64,000 bases of DNA from Aquisalimonas sp. 2447. Its GTDB lineage: Bacteria; Pseudomonadota; Gammaproteobacteria; Nitrococcales; Aquisalimonadaceae. Position 1 is the stretch's first letter. Each line of letters starts with the position of its first letter. The notes under the pieces are model-generated. The model ran no database searches and was not told the DNA's origin. It saw only the letters and a program-made list of their open reading frames with translations. The position numbers were made by a program, and so were the translations under genes. Positions 43,985 to 52,925 of the stretch are shown here, piece by piece. The stretch lies in NCBI RefSeq assembly GCF_012044895.1, contig NZ_CP050695.1, forward strand, positions 2,386,501-2,450,500, given 5' to 3'.

Positions 43985-44114
43985 CGGATACCCGTCCCTG
44001 TCAGGTGGAGCGGCCAAGGATGCGTGATCCCTACCCTACCAGGGAGCCTCCCGGCTGGATGTGTCAGAGGTAACAATTGCGGCCATGGAGCGCCGCCTGC
44101 TTGATCGCCTTCGA

Positions 44115-44141
44115 GGGCGCGACCGGGTGACGGTCGCGCCC
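44115..44141. other. Strong hairpin downstream of the acyl-CoA dehydrogenase gene
   Basis: GGGCGCGACCG, GGTGA, CGGTCGCGCCC: eleven perfect pairs, without a T run. Possibly an RNA 3-prime stabiliser. Confidence 0.5.
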
Positions 44142-44196
44142 CGAGGCCATCGCGGAGTTGCCGCGGCCCCTCCGGGTCACGAGGCCAGGACCGCGA

Positions 44197-45420
44197 TCAC
44201 AGGTACGGCTTCATCTCCAGCTTGGCGATGGCGTTCCGGTGAACCTCGTCGGGGCCATCGGCGGTGCGCAGATGGCGGGCATAGGCGTAGAGATCAGCCA
44301 GGGGGAAGTCCTCGGTGTAGCCCGCGGCGCCGTGGGCCTGGATGGCCCAGTCGATGATCTGGCAGGTCATGTTGGGCACTGCCACCTTGATCATGGCGAT
44401 CTGCTGGCGGGCTTCCTTGTTGCCCACAAGGTCCATCATCTGTGCGGCATTGAGCACCAGCAACCGCGCCTGATCAATCATGATGCGGGCGTCCGCGATC
44501 CGCTCGCGCCACACGCCCTGCTCCGCCAGCGGCTTGCCGAACGCCACCCGGGAGGCCAGGCGCTTGCACCACAGCTCCATGGCGACTTCGGCCAGCCCGA
44601 TGGCGCGCATGCAATGGTGAATGCGCCCCGGCCCGAGGCGCCCCTGGGCGATCTCGAAGCCGCGTCCTTCGCCCAGAATCAGGTTCTCCGCCGGCACGCG
44701 AGCATTGTCGAACAGGACTTCCGGGTGTCCCTTGGGCGCGTGGTAGTAGCCGTATACCGGCATGTCCCGTACCACGGTCACGCCGGGGTTGTCCTTGGGC
44801 ACGATGACCATGGACTGCTGCTTGTGCCGGTCGGCGTTGTCGGGATCCGTCTTGCCCATGACAATGAAGAACTGTGTGCGCTCGTTGCAGCCACCGGTGA
44901 TGAACCACTTGCGGCCGTTGACCACGTACTCGTCGCCGTCGCGCTGGATGCGGGTCTCGATGTTGGTGGCGTCGCTGGAAGCCACCGCCGGCTCGGTCAT
45001 GGCGAAGGAGGAGCGGATCTCGCCGTTGAGCAGCGGCTGCAGCCACTGCTTCTTGTGGGCGTCACTGCCGTAGTGGGCGAGAACCTCCATGTTGCCGGTG
45101 TCCGGCGCGGCGCAGTTGAACACCTCGGAGGCCCAGGTGACGCGGCCCATGATCTCCGCCAGGGGTGCGTACTCAAGGTTGGTGAGCCCGGGGCTGTATT
45201 CCCCGTACGCCGGCGGCAGGAACAGGTTCCACAATCCCTGCTCCCGGGCCCTGGGCTTGAGCTCCTCGATGATGGGCACCGGGCCATAGCCGCGGCCCTG
45301 CTGCTTGTTCTCCTCGAGCTGCTGCTCGTAGACGGCAACATTGGGGTAGATGTGCTCGTTCATGAACGCGAGCAACTTCTCGCGCAGCTCCTGAACCTTG
45401 GGTGAATAGCGGAAATCCAT
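44197..45420 (-). CDS. Acyl-CoA dehydrogenase (ACAD10/11-like)
   Basis: A 407-residue flavin acyl-CoA dehydrogenase. The order of segments is typical: N-terminal helical domain from [67 protein letters not shown], and a C-terminal helical domain ending [20 protein letters not shown] and [16 protein letters not shown]. It resembles the long-chain ACAD10/11-like branch. The frame opens at 45462, but ATG at 45420 is the family start. It is divergent from a LysR gene with an operator-like palindrome between them, so it is the probable target of that regulator. Confidence 0.92.
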   Translation of the reverse strand: MDFRYSPKVQELREKLLAFMNEHIYPNVAVYEQQLEENKQQGRGYGPVPIIEELKPRAREQGLWNLFLPPAYGEYSPGLTNLEYAPLAEIMGRVTWASEVFNCAAPDTGNMEVLAHYGSDAHKKQWLQPLLNGEIRSSFAMTEPAVASSDATNIETRIQRDGDEYVVNGRKWFITGGCNERTQFFIVMGKTDPDNADRHKQQSMVIVPKDNPGVTVVRDMPVYGYYHAPKGHPEVLFDNARVPAENLILGEGRGFEIAQGRLGPGRIHHCMRAIGLAEVAMELWCKRLASRVAFGKPLAEQGVWRERIADARIMIDQARLLVLNAAQMMDLVGNKEARQQIAMIKVAVPNMTCQIIDWAIQAHGAAGYTEDFPLADLYAYARHLRTADGPDEVHRNAIAKLEMKPYL

Positions 45421-45498
45421 GGGCGTGCTCCGTTCGTGTCGGTGTTTTCCGGTTTGCAGCATGCAGCCTGCGGCCGGGGCATAAATCAGTCAAATCAA

Positions 45499-45523
45499 TG
45501 TTTATTATGAGTTAACATAAACA
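45499..45523. promoter_or_regulatory. LysR-type operator candidate
   Basis: TGTTTAT, 11 bases, ATAAACA: a T-N11-A palindrome of 25 bp, ending two bases before the LysR start codon; a place suited to autorepression. Confidence 0.6.
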
Positions 45524-45525
45524 CC

Positions 45526-46431
45526 ATGGATTTATCCCGCGTCGATCTGAACCTGCTGGTGGTCCTGGAGGCCATCTACACCGAAGGCGGCCTCACCCGG
45601 GCCGGGGAGCGCCTCAACGTCACCCAGCCGGCGGTCAGCCACGCCCTGGGGCGCCTGCGCGATCTGCTCGGGGATCCACTGTTCGTGCGCGAAGGGCACG
45701 CCATGGTGCCGACACCGTTCACCCGCAACCTGATCGAACCGTTGCGGCAGAACCTGCGTGCCATGGAGCTCACGCTCAACGAGGCCAAACGCTTCGACCC
45801 GGCCGCCTCCGAGCAGCGTTTCACCCTGGGGTGTCGGGATGCCCTGGAACTGCGGGTGCTCCCGGGGTTACTGAGCGGACTGAGCGAACGCGCCCCGGAG
45901 CTGGAGATCGCCACGGTGACCTTCCGGCGCCGGAACATGGAAGCGGATCTCTTCAGCGGCGACCTGGACCTGGTCACTGACTCCCTGCTGCCGCGTTCAC
46001 AGAACATCCGCCACGTGCACATCAACACCGATCCGCTGGTGGTGATGGCCCGGCGGGATCATCCGGCCCTGGGCAGCGGGCTGGACCTGGATACCTACCT
46101 GCGCCACCGGCACATCCTGGTGACCTCCCGGCGCACCGGGCCGGGACTGGAGGATTTCGAGCTGGCACGACGCGGCCTGCAGCGCAAGGTCACCCTGCGT
46201 TGCCAGCACTTCTTCGCCGCGTCGCGGGTGGTGCGGGAAACGGACCTGCTGCTGACCATGCCCGGCCGGCTGGCGGAACTGCTGAATCTGGACGACGCCT
46301 ACACCCTGGCCCCGTTTCCGCTGGACATGCCGCCCCAGGACCTCTATCTCTGCTGGCACGCCAACGTGGACAACGATCCGGCCAACCGCTGGTTGCGGGA
46401 GCAGATCATCGCGGTTCTGGAGACGGTGTGA
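45526..46431 (+). CDS. LysR family transcriptional regulator
   Basis: A 301-residue LysR regulator. The helix-turn-helix (VDLNLLVVLEAIYTEGGLTR, LNVTQPAVSHALGRLRDLLG) is followed by a ligand-binding domain (LGCRDALELRVLPGLLSGL, LFSGDLDLVTDSLLP). The N-terminus VDLNLL resembles the NodD/PnbR-like group. It is divergent from the acyl-CoA dehydrogenase gene and overlaps its own operator candidate; it probably controls that gene in response to an acyl or aromatic compound, which is an inference. Confidence 0.92.
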   Translation: MDLSRVDLNLLVVLEAIYTEGGLTRAGERLNVTQPAVSHALGRLRDLLGDPLFVREGHAMVPTPFTRNLIEPLRQNLRAMELTLNEAKRFDPAASEQRFTLGCRDALELRVLPGLLSGLSERAPELEIATVTFRRRNMEADLFSGDLDLVTDSLLPRSQNIRHVHINTDPLVVMARRDHPALGSGLDLDTYLRHRHILVTSRRTGPGLEDFELARRGLQRKVTLRCQHFFAASRVVRETDLLLTMPGRLAELLNLDDAYTLAPFPLDMPPQDLYLCWHANVDNDPANRWLREQIIAVLETV

Positions 46432-46493
46432 GGGCCGCGGTGGCCGGTTGGTCACGGCAGCGAAACGCCGCCGGGGGCAATTACAGAGTATTC

Positions 46494-47966
46494 CTACCGG
46501 AACGCCGGCTCGTCAAAACTACGCAGCTTGCGGGAATGCAGTGCGTCGATCCCCGACTGCTCGATGATGCGCAGGGTCTCAAGGCCGATGGTGAGGTGCT
46601 GGTTGATGCGGGTGCGGTAGAAGGAGTTCGCCATGCTGCGCAGCTTGAGCTCGCCGTGCATGGGCTTGTCCGAGACGCACAGCAATGTCCCGTAAGGCAC
46701 CCGCAGGCGGAAGCCGTTGGCGGCGATGGTGGCGCTTTCCATATCCACGGCAACGGCGCGGGACTGGCTGAAGCGCTCGTAGAGCTCGTCGTAGCGAAAC
46801 TCCCAGTTGCGGTTGTCGGTGCTGGCCACGGTGCCCGTGCGCAGGCGGGTCTTGATATCGGTGCCGTCCAGGCCGGTCACCCCGGCCACAGCATCCTGCA
46901 GTGCCACCTGGATTTCAGCGATGGCGGGAATGGGTACCCACAGCGGCAGATCCTGGTCCAGCACGTGATCCTCGCGGATGTACGCGTGCGCAAGGACGTA
47001 ATCCCCGAGCTGCTGCGAGCGGCGCAGGCCGCCGCAATGTCCCACCATCAGCCAGCAGTGCGGCCGCATCACCGCCAGGTGGTCGGTGATGGTCTTGGCG
47101 TTGGACGGACCCATGCCGATGTTGATCAGCGTCACGCCCAGCCCGTCCGGGCGAACCAGGTGGTAGGCCGGCATGGGCGGCATGTGCCGGGGCGTCTCGC
47201 CACCGCTGGTGTAGCGCCGCGAGGCGGGACTTGCCGTGATGCACTCCCCGGGCTCGACGAAGGCCTCATAGCCGTTCCCGTCGCTCACCTGCTCGTGGGC
47301 ATACGCGACAAAATCATCTACATAGCGCTGATAGTTAGTAAACAGAACAAAGCCCTGGAAATGCCGCGGATCGGTGCCCGTGTAGTGGTGCAACCGCTGC
47401 AGGGCAATGTCTACCCGCTGAGCGGTGAACAGGGCCAAGGGGTACGGATGCCCAGACAGGGTGCGGCCTGTGGCGTTGGCGATGCTGTCGTCAATGAGGC
47501 CGAGATTCGGCAGGTGAAAGACCTCGCTCAACCGCCGCACCCGTTCCTGGTCCAGGTCCGCCGTGGATTCCTCGATGACGAACGGCAGCGGGATCGGTTG
47601 ATCGCTGACGCCTACCTGCACCGGAACGCCATGGTTGGCGATGAGCAGCCGGAGTTGCTCGTGGAAGTAGTCACCGAAGAGGTCCGGCCGGGTCACCGTG
47701 GTCCCGTGAATTCCCGGATTACGCAGGGACCCGTAAGTGGGCTGCGCATCGGTGACCAGCTGCTCCGCGGTCACCTCGATGCCCAGGTAGGGATAGCAAG
47801 CGTCCACGCGGGTCTCGCTGCCCGGATGGCCCGCAACGAACCGCCGATGCGCCTCCCGGATGCGCTCCACGGCGGTCTCGTAGATATGCCGGATCCGGGC
47901 CACAGCCTCGTCGGCGGTATGGCAGGGCTGCAGATCACGCACGGGGCCGTGCCCGGTTCCAGGCAT
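46494..47966 (-). CDS. amn: AMP nucleosidase
   Basis: Hydrolyses AMP to adenine and ribose 5-phosphate. The 490-residue product has an N-terminal Amn-specific domain (YPYLGIEVTAEQLVTDAQPT, YGSLRNPGIHGTTVTRPDL given in part) and a C-terminal nucleoside-phosphorylase-like domain with INIGMGPSNAKTITDHLAV, MVGHCGGLRRSQQLGDYV, VAVDMESATIAANGFR and VSDKPMHGELKLRSMANSF. Length fits E. coli Amn. The upstream gap contains a run of eleven G residues. Confidence 0.95.
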   Translation of the reverse strand: MPGTGHGPVRDLQPCHTADEAVARIRHIYETAVERIREAHRRFVAGHPGSETRVDACYPYLGIEVTAEQLVTDAQPTYGSLRNPGIHGTTVTRPDLFGDYFHEQLRLLIANHGVPVQVGVSDQPIPLPFVIEESTADLDQERVRRLSEVFHLPNLGLIDDSIANATGRTLSGHPYPLALFTAQRVDIALQRLHHYTGTDPRHFQGFVLFTNYQRYVDDFVAYAHEQVSDGNGYEAFVEPGECITASPASRRYTSGGETPRHMPPMPAYHLVRPDGLGVTLINIGMGPSNAKTITDHLAVMRPHCWLMVGHCGGLRRSQQLGDYVLAHAYIREDHVLDQDLPLWVPIPAIAEIQVALQDAVAGVTGLDGTDIKTRLRTGTVASTDNRNWEFRYDELYERFSQSRAVAVDMESATIAANGFRLRVPYGTLLCVSDKPMHGELKLRSMANSFYRTRINQHLTIGLETLRIIEQSGIDALHSRKLRSFDEPAFR

Positions 47967-48059
47967 GATGACTGCTCCTCCACACCAGTGTGCCGCTTAC
48001 CTTCCAGGCAGGTGATTCAGCTCGATGGTACAGCAGCAGGTCCCGGGCCGGCCGTCAAC

Positions 48060-48070
48060 GGGGGGGGGGG
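48060..48070. repeat. Run of eleven G
   Basis: Uninterrupted poly-G tract, 94 bases upstream of the amn start codon; the longest homopolymer I see in the window. Confidence 0.9.
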
Positions 48071-48087
48071 TGCCCATTCATGTTCGA

Positions 48088-48309
48088 TTACGCACCGCCA
48101 TTCGGCTCGGCGATGAGCCAGTCATCCAGCAGATCCACCGGGAGCGTACTCGTAAGCGGACTGCGTTCCATGATCTCGGCCTTGGCCTTTTCCAACGCCT
48201 CCTGGTCACTGGTGGCTTCCACTCGAACGACTTCCTCTGCCAGGGCCCCGAGCGACGCCCGAGCATCGCCCATGGCGGAAGCAGCCACACTGCATTTCCA
48301 CTGTGACAT
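48088..48309 (-). CDS. Small protein of unknown function
   Basis: A 73-residue acidic protein (MSQWKCSVAASAMGDARASL, EALEKAKAEIMERSPLTS, LPVDLLDDWLIAEPNGGA). No family recognised, no signal peptide or membrane segment. Composition fits real proteins of this genome: acidic, with alanine and glutamate helices. An in-frame start at 48330 would add seven residues. It lies between the YCII genes and amn on the same strand and could be the tail of the sigma-factor operon. Confidence 0.45.
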   Translation of the reverse strand: MSQWKCSVAASAMGDARASLGALAEEVVRVEATSDQEALEKAKAEIMERSPLTSTLPVDLLDDWLIAEPNGGA

Positions 48310-48374
48310 ACCATCAATCTCCCGTTTCAACCCGGTTTGTACAGTGTTGCATAAGTCATGAGCGCTCTCCCTGT

Positions 48375-48734
48375 TCAGTCCCTTGGGGGCAATTCCCGGG
48401 TCGGCCGCACTTCGATGCTGCCGAAGCGCGCCGGCGGAATGCGGCTGGCCAGCTGGAGGGCTTCATTCAGGTCTTTCGCCTCCAGCAGGTAGAAACCGGC
48501 GAGCTGTTCCTTGGTCTCCGCGAACGGCCCGTCGGAGACGATGACCTCGCCGTCGCGCACCTGCACGGTGGTGGCCGTTTCCACGGGCTGGAGCGGCTGG
48601 CCGGACACGTAATTGCCCTGTTCACTCAGCCGTTCGACCCCCGCCACGCACTCCTGGTTGAGGTCATGCCACTCCTCCTCGGTCATGGCATCGATGATGC
48701 TTTCCTGGTAGTAGACCAGTGCCACGTACTTCAT
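48375..48734 (-). CDS. YCII-related (DGPF) protein
   Basis: A 119-residue YCII/DGPF-domain protein: VIVSDGPFAETKEQLAGFYLLEA is the signature (DGPFAETKEQL). Such proteins accompany ECF42 sigma factors in many bacteria; their activity is unknown. Its start overlaps the stop of the previous gene by four bases (ATGA), so the two DGPF genes are translated together. Confidence 0.9.
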   Translation of the reverse strand: MKYVALVYYQESIIDAMTEEEWHDLNQECVAGVERLSEQGNYVSGQPLQPVETATTVQVRDGEVIVSDGPFAETKEQLAGFYLLEAKDLNEALQLASRIPPARFGSIEVRPTRELPPRD

Positions 48735-49570
48735 GACCCGCCCTCCTCCATGGCCATGCCGCCCTCACCCAGCCCGCAGCTGATCATCCAGCTCACGCCG
48801 AAGCGATCGGTCACCATGCCGAACCGGTGCGCCCAGAACGTCCGTTCGAAGGGCATGACCTCGGTGCCGCCATCCAGAAGACGCCGGAACACGGTCTCTG
48901 CCTGCTCCGTCTCGTCGTATTCCAGATGCACCTGCACGCTACGGGGCGGCAGATAGCAGTCCTCCTGCATGTCGGCGCCCATCAGCCGGCGGCCGCGCAC
49001 GTTGACCGAGGCGTGGATGATGCGGTCGTGCCAGTCCTCGGACAAATCCGCCGCCGCCGGGGTCTCGCCGAAGGTCATGATCTCCTCCAGTTGGCCTCCG
49101 GTGATCTCGGCGTAGAACGTCATGGCCTCACGGCAGTTGCCCGGAAAAGCCACGTGGACGTTCATCTCCCTGGGCAAGCGCCAGTGTCGACGATGTTGAT
49201 CGAGCGCCGGGCCCGGGCTGAAGTCCGCCATGGTGAAATAGCGCCGCAGTTCCAGGGTGACGTCGCCGTCTTCCGGCGGCCATTGCTTGGCCCAGGCCAC
49301 GGCCTCGTCCAGCGAGTCCACCTCCAGCACCGTGTACCCGGCGACCAGTTCCTTGGTCTCGGCGAAGGGGCCGTCGGTGACCACGGGTTCGCCGTCCCGG
49401 AATTCAATGCGGCAGCCCTCGCTGGTCGGGCGCAGCCCGTCGCCGGTGACAAATACGCCGGCACGGAGCATGCGCTCGTTGTAGTCGGCCATGGCCTGCA
49501 GCACTGTTTCAGTGGGGAGGACGCCATTCTCGGTGTCGGCATCGGCCTTGCGCATGAGCATGTACTTCAC
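48731..49570 (-). CDS. YCII (DGPF) domain fused to a PhnB/VOC-like domain
   Basis: A 279-residue two-domain protein. Residues 1 to about 115 are a DGPF domain (VVTDGPFAETKELVAGYTV); residues about 140-275 are a glyoxalase/bleomycin-resistance-fold domain of the PhnB type (MNVHVAFPGNCREAMTFYAE, VQVHLEYDETEQAETVFRRL, WAHRFGMVTDRFGVSWMIS). The VOC domain may bind metal and a small molecule. A promoter-like motif of the ECF42 type stands ahead of the gene, which points to direct control by the sigma factor encoded upstream. Confidence 0.88.
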   Translation of the reverse strand: MKYMLMRKADADTENGVLPTETVLQAMADYNERMLRAGVFVTGDGLRPTSEGCRIEFRDGEPVVTDGPFAETKELVAGYTVLEVDSLDEAVAWAKQWPPEDGDVTLELRRYFTMADFSPGPALDQHRRHWRLPREMNVHVAFPGNCREAMTFYAEITGGQLEEIMTFGETPAAADLSEDWHDRIIHASVNVRGRRLMGADMQEDCYLPPRSVQVHLEYDETEQAETVFRRLLDGGTEVMPFERTFWAHRFGMVTDRFGVSWMISCGLGEGGMAMEEGGS

Positions 49571-49602
49571 GGTGCGTTCCTCGTTTTAGTGGGTTCATCC
49601 GT

Positions 49603-49631
49603 GAGTCGTGCGGGCCACCGCGAATTCGACA
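49603..49631 (-). promoter_or_regulatory. ECF42-type promoter candidate
   Basis: On the minus strand TGTCGA, 17 bases, CGACTC. The TGTCGA -35 and CGA-type -10 agree with what I recall as the ECF42 signature. The -10 is 32 bases ahead of the start codon of the DGPF-VOC fusion. Confidence 0.6.
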
Positions 49632-49653
49632 TCAGGCCGGAATGCACTCCGGG

Positions 49654-50889
49654 TCAAGCGGAGGCGCCGTCCAGTTCGCGCATTCGACGCGCCAGGAATC
49701 GCCGCTCCGGCGCCTGGACGGCGAGGGCCAGCGCGCGCTGGTACGCCCGGCGGGCAGCATCGGCGGAACCTGCGCGTCGGTGCAGATCCGCCAGGGCAGC
49801 GTGATAGAGGTGATAGTTGAGGATCTCCTTCTCACCCGCCAGCTCCTCCAGCAGGCGCAGCCCGTCCTCGGGACCGTCGCGCATTGCCACGGCCACCGCG
49901 CGGTTCAGACCGACCACCGGCGACGGCTGCCGCCGGTAGAGGGCGTCGTACAGCAGCACGATCCGGCGCCAGTCGGTCTCTTCGTAACGACTCGCCCGGG
50001 CGTGCTCGGCAGCAATGGACGCCTGCAGGGTATACGGGCCGGTGGGCATCTCCGCCAGCGCGCGCTCAAGCCACCCCACACCGGCGTCAATCCGAGCACG
50101 GTCCCAGAGATTGCGGTCCTGCTCCTCCAGAGTCACCAGATCTCCACCAGCATCCTGGCGAGCGTGGCGACGGGAGTCGTGCAGCAGCATCAACGCAAGC
50201 AGTCCGTACACTTCTCCGTGGGGGAGCAGACGCGCGAGCTCGATGGACAGACGAATGGCCTCGTCGGCGAGGCTGACATCCACCACCGCCTCGCCGTCAC
50301 TGCGCGAATAGCCCTCGTTGAAGACCAGATAGATCACCCGCAGCACCCCTGGCAGACGCTCGGGGAGCTCGGCGGCGGACGGCACCTCGTAGGGGATACC
50401 GGCATCACGGATCCTGCGCTTGGCACGCACGATCCGTTGGGCCAGCGTTGTCGGTTTCTGCAGCAGGGCGCTGGCGACCTGCTCCGTGGTCAGCCCGCAC
50501 ATCTCCCGCAGGGTGAGCGCGACCCGCGCACTCATGGCGAGACTCGGGTGGCAGCAGATGAACAACAGCCGCAACTGGTCGTCCGCCACGGTCTGCTCAT
50601 CCAGCTCGTCGGCGTGTTCGTCGTCCGGTCCGACCATGTGCGCGTACTGGCGGGCGGTCTGGCGACGGCGGATATGATCAATGCCCCGGCGGTGACCGGT
50701 GCGGATCAGCCACGCGGAGGGATTGTCCGGCACACCCTCGACGGGCCACTGCTGCACGGCGGCTGCAAACGCCTCCTGCATGGCCTCCTCGGCCAGGGAG
50801 AAATCGTCGAGCAACCGGATGAGCGTTGCCAGAATGCGGCGGGACTGCTGTTGGTAGACCCGTTCAAGTTCCCTGTGAACGTCGTACAT
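49654..50889 (-). CDS. ECF42-type RNA polymerase sigma factor
   Basis: A 411-residue ECF sigma factor with a long C-terminal extension. Sigma region 2 (VYQQQSRRILATLIRLLDDF, AEEAMQEAFAAAVQQWPVEG, AWLIRTGHRRGIDHIRRR) and region 4 (LTLREMCGLTTEQVASALL, TTLAQRIVRAKRRIRDAG) are followed by a DUF6596/TPR-like helical domain (YLVFNEGYSRSDGE, GLLALMLLHDSRRHAR, VGLNRAVAVAMRDGP). This architecture is that of group ECF42, whose members are encoded with DGPF proteins and lack a classical anti-sigma factor. Two DGPF genes follow directly, and no anti-sigma gene is present. Confidence 0.92.
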   Translation of the reverse strand: MYDVHRELERVYQQQSRRILATLIRLLDDFSLAEEAMQEAFAAAVQQWPVEGVPDNPSAWLIRTGHRRGIDHIRRRQTARQYAHMVGPDDEHADELDEQTVADDQLRLLFICCHPSLAMSARVALTLREMCGLTTEQVASALLQKPTTLAQRIVRAKRRIRDAGIPYEVPSAAELPERLPGVLRVIYLVFNEGYSRSDGEAVVDVSLADEAIRLSIELARLLPHGEVYGLLALMLLHDSRRHARQDAGGDLVTLEEQDRNLWDRARIDAGVGWLERALAEMPTGPYTLQASIAAEHARASRYEETDWRRIVLLYDALYRRQPSPVVGLNRAVAVAMRDGPEDGLRLLEELAGEKEILNYHLYHAALADLHRRAGSADAARRAYQRALALAVQAPERRFLARRMRELDGASA

Positions 50890-51060
50890 GGCAGCGGCAT
50901 CCGTCTCCTGGCGATCCGCCCTTCAATGTCAGCGTCAGCAAACGGCGGGGCCCGACTCTGCTTCCGAGCATAGCACCATCACAGAGGGCTCGCCGGAGGA
51001 CGGGCAGGCCCTCACGGGCCTGCCGTCTTCTTGCAATGCCATCGAGAAACCCCATCGCCG

Positions 51061-51285
51061 TCAGGCGACGGCCCGAGGCGGCGGAACGATTGTCATCCCG
51101 ACGGCAGCGGCTGTTGCCATCACAGCTGCAAAATCGGGTTCTTTCGGCGCGGGCAGGGTTGCCTGGCCTTCCGGGAGCACCTCGCCGATACCGGTAAAGA
51201 ACGCTTCATGCATGCGACCGGGAGCATTCAGTATCAGCAGGCGGGCGGGGCTCTCACCCACGGCCCGGGGAGCCGGCGTCCCCAT
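51061..51285 (-). pseudogene. Cupin protein, C-terminal remnant
   Basis: The 74 residues (GTPAPRAVGESPARLLILNA, then RMHEAFFTGIGEVLPEGQA) resemble the last third of a single-domain cupin, after the metal-binding histidine block. The N-terminal half with the first cupin motif is absent, as the VOC gene ends 13 bases upstream. No ribosome-binding site precedes the ATG. I take it for a truncated gene at the end of the fusion-protein operon. Confidence 0.5.
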
Positions 51286-51297
51286 GAAATGGAGAAC

Positions 51298-52071
51298 TCA
51301 ACGCCCGGGGGATTCCGTCAGCCTGAGCATAACGCCGCCGAAGGGGAACGCACCTGCCGCCACGGAGTAGCTCCGGGTGCCGGCTTCATGCGCCGCCCGC
51401 GCCGGGTCCTGTACCTGGACGTCCACGGCGGCAAGTCGTTCGCGCGGGTCGCCGGACTGCCGCGCGGCGATGCGCGCTGCCCCCGCCACAAGGCATGGCG
51501 CCCCGTCCTGCGCCGGCGCGGGCAACTGGAGGATCGACGCCCAGTGACGCATCAAGCCGTGGGGATCAGGGCTCTCCAGCTCTATCCCCATCAGTGCCTG
51601 CTCCGGGTTAGCGTTCGCCATCCAGTCTGCACCGGCCGGCCAGTACGGCCCGTCGAGACGCTCGCCGCCGGGGGTGTGCCCGAACTCGATCATCGCCGCG
51701 CGGCAGTCTCGGGGATGGAGCTGGACGCTGTGATAGCCATTCTGCTGTATGACGTTGGCTCGCCGGACTCCCAGCGATTCCGCGTGCAGCGCCCGGGCCT
51801 CGGGATCGGCGCAATCGAAGATCGCCATGTATCCGCCGCGGCCGCCGGAGCGCTGGATGAAGCGCTCGACGGCGGTGCCGGACTGGATCGGCGCCACGAT
51901 CTCGAGAAAGCCCGTACCGACGGCAAAGAGCACGTTCTCCAGACCGTACTTGGCGAGGTTCTCGTCCCGGTGACACACCGGCACGCCCAGGATCGCTTCC
52001 AGGTCCTCGGCCAAGGGTTCGAGACGAGGCGCGGCCAGGCAGACCTGCCTGAGCCTGAGATAGTCACCCAA
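51298..52071 (-). CDS. VOC/glyoxalase-like protein
   Basis: A 257-residue protein with two halves of the glyoxalase-like fold: LRQVCLAAPRLEPLAEDLEA to YHSVQLHPRDCRAAMIEFGH, then MGIELESPDPHGLMRHWASI to SYSVAAGAFPFGGVMLRLTE. Candidate metal ligands are His and Glu in SVQLHP and MIEFGH. Function is unknown; it could isomerise or open a ring of a CoA-linked or aromatic intermediate. It begins six bases after the enoyl-CoA hydratase stop. Confidence 0.78.
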   Translation of the reverse strand: MGDYLRLRQVCLAAPRLEPLAEDLEAILGVPVCHRDENLAKYGLENVLFAVGTGFLEIVAPIQSGTAVERFIQRSGGRGGYMAIFDCADPEARALHAESLGVRRANVIQQNGYHSVQLHPRDCRAAMIEFGHTPGGERLDGPYWPAGADWMANANPEQALMGIELESPDPHGLMRHWASILQLPAPAQDGAPCLVAGAARIAARQSGDPRERLAAVDVQVQDPARAAHEAGTRSYSVAAGAFPFGGVMLRLTESPGR

Positions 52072-52077
52072 CGCCGC

Positions 52078-52905
52078 CTACCTCCCCTTGAACACGGGCT
52101 CGCGCTTCTCGGCGAAGGCCTTGGCAGCCTCCCGGTGATCCTCCGTCTGACCGCAGTGCACATGATGGGTGGCTTCCAGGTCCAGGCAGTCGTCGACGTC
52201 ACCGTGCATTGCCCGGTTAAGATTCTCCTTCATGTAGCGGTAGGCCACCGTGGGTCCACCGGCGAGCCGTCCTGCAATCCCCCGCGTCCGTTCCTCAAGT
52301 TCCTCGGGCTCGCACACCCAGTTCGCCAGCCCGAGTTGCAGCGCCTCCTCGGCGCGCACGCGCTCGGAAAGATAATAGAACTCCCGCGCCTTTGCGGAGC
52401 CGACGAGCTGGGTCAGGAAGTACGTACCGCCGTAGTCGCCGGCGAAGCCGACGCGGGCGAACGCGGTGGTCATGAAGGCACTGCTGGACATGATGCGGAG
52501 ATCGCAGGCAAGCGCCAGGGACAAGCCGGCGCCGGCTGCCGGACCCGGCAGCGCCGCCAGTGTGGGCTTCGGCATCTTGAAGAGTTTGCCCGCCGTTGCC
52601 CGCTGATTGTCCCGCTGAACGTGGATAGCCTCGTCCAGGGTCAGGTCACCGACGGTGCCGTCGCCACGCGCAGCCATGCCCTTGACGTCGCCACCGGCGC
52701 AGAAGGCCTTGCCGGCACCGGTGAGCACGATGCACTTCACCTCCCGGTCAAACTCGGCATGCGCCAGCTGCTCGGCCAGGGCCCTGGTCATCGGCCTGGA
52801 CAGGGCGTTGCGCGCATCGGGGCGATTCAGGGTCAGCGTCAGCACGCCCTCTTCCTGCACCGCGAGCAGGTCGCCGGTGCCAGTGTCGATCTCTTTCGAT
52901 TGCAT
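52078..52905 (-). CDS. Enoyl-CoA hydratase/isomerase family protein
   Basis: A 275-residue crotonase-fold protein. It shows LTLNRPDARNALSRPM, the oxyanion motif GKAFCAGGDVKGMAARG, LPGPAAGAGLSLALACDLRI and the C-terminal AKAFAEKREPVFKGR common in enoyl-CoA hydratases. In AFARVGFAGDYGGTYFLTQL the usual catalytic glutamate positions read Asp or Gly, so exact chemistry (hydratase, isomerase or ring cleavage) is uncertain. It is 20 bases downstream of the fusion oxidoreductase and is probably cotranscribed. Confidence 0.88.
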   Translation of the reverse strand: MQSKEIDTGTGDLLAVQEEGVLTLTLNRPDARNALSRPMTRALAEQLAHAEFDREVKCIVLTGAGKAFCAGGDVKGMAARGDGTVGDLTLDEAIHVQRDNQRATAGKLFKMPKPTLAALPGPAAGAGLSLALACDLRIMSSSAFMTTAFARVGFAGDYGGTYFLTQLVGSAKAREFYYLSERVRAEEALQLGLANWVCEPEELEERTRGIAGRLAGGPTVAYRYMKENLNRAMHGDVDDCLDLEATHHVHCGQTEDHREAAKAFAEKREPVFKGR

Positions 52906-52925
52906 GCTCCAAACTCCTCCTGTCT

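Noticed and set aside
46200-48116. 638-codon plus-strand frame
   Set aside because: Antisense to amn; no motifs.
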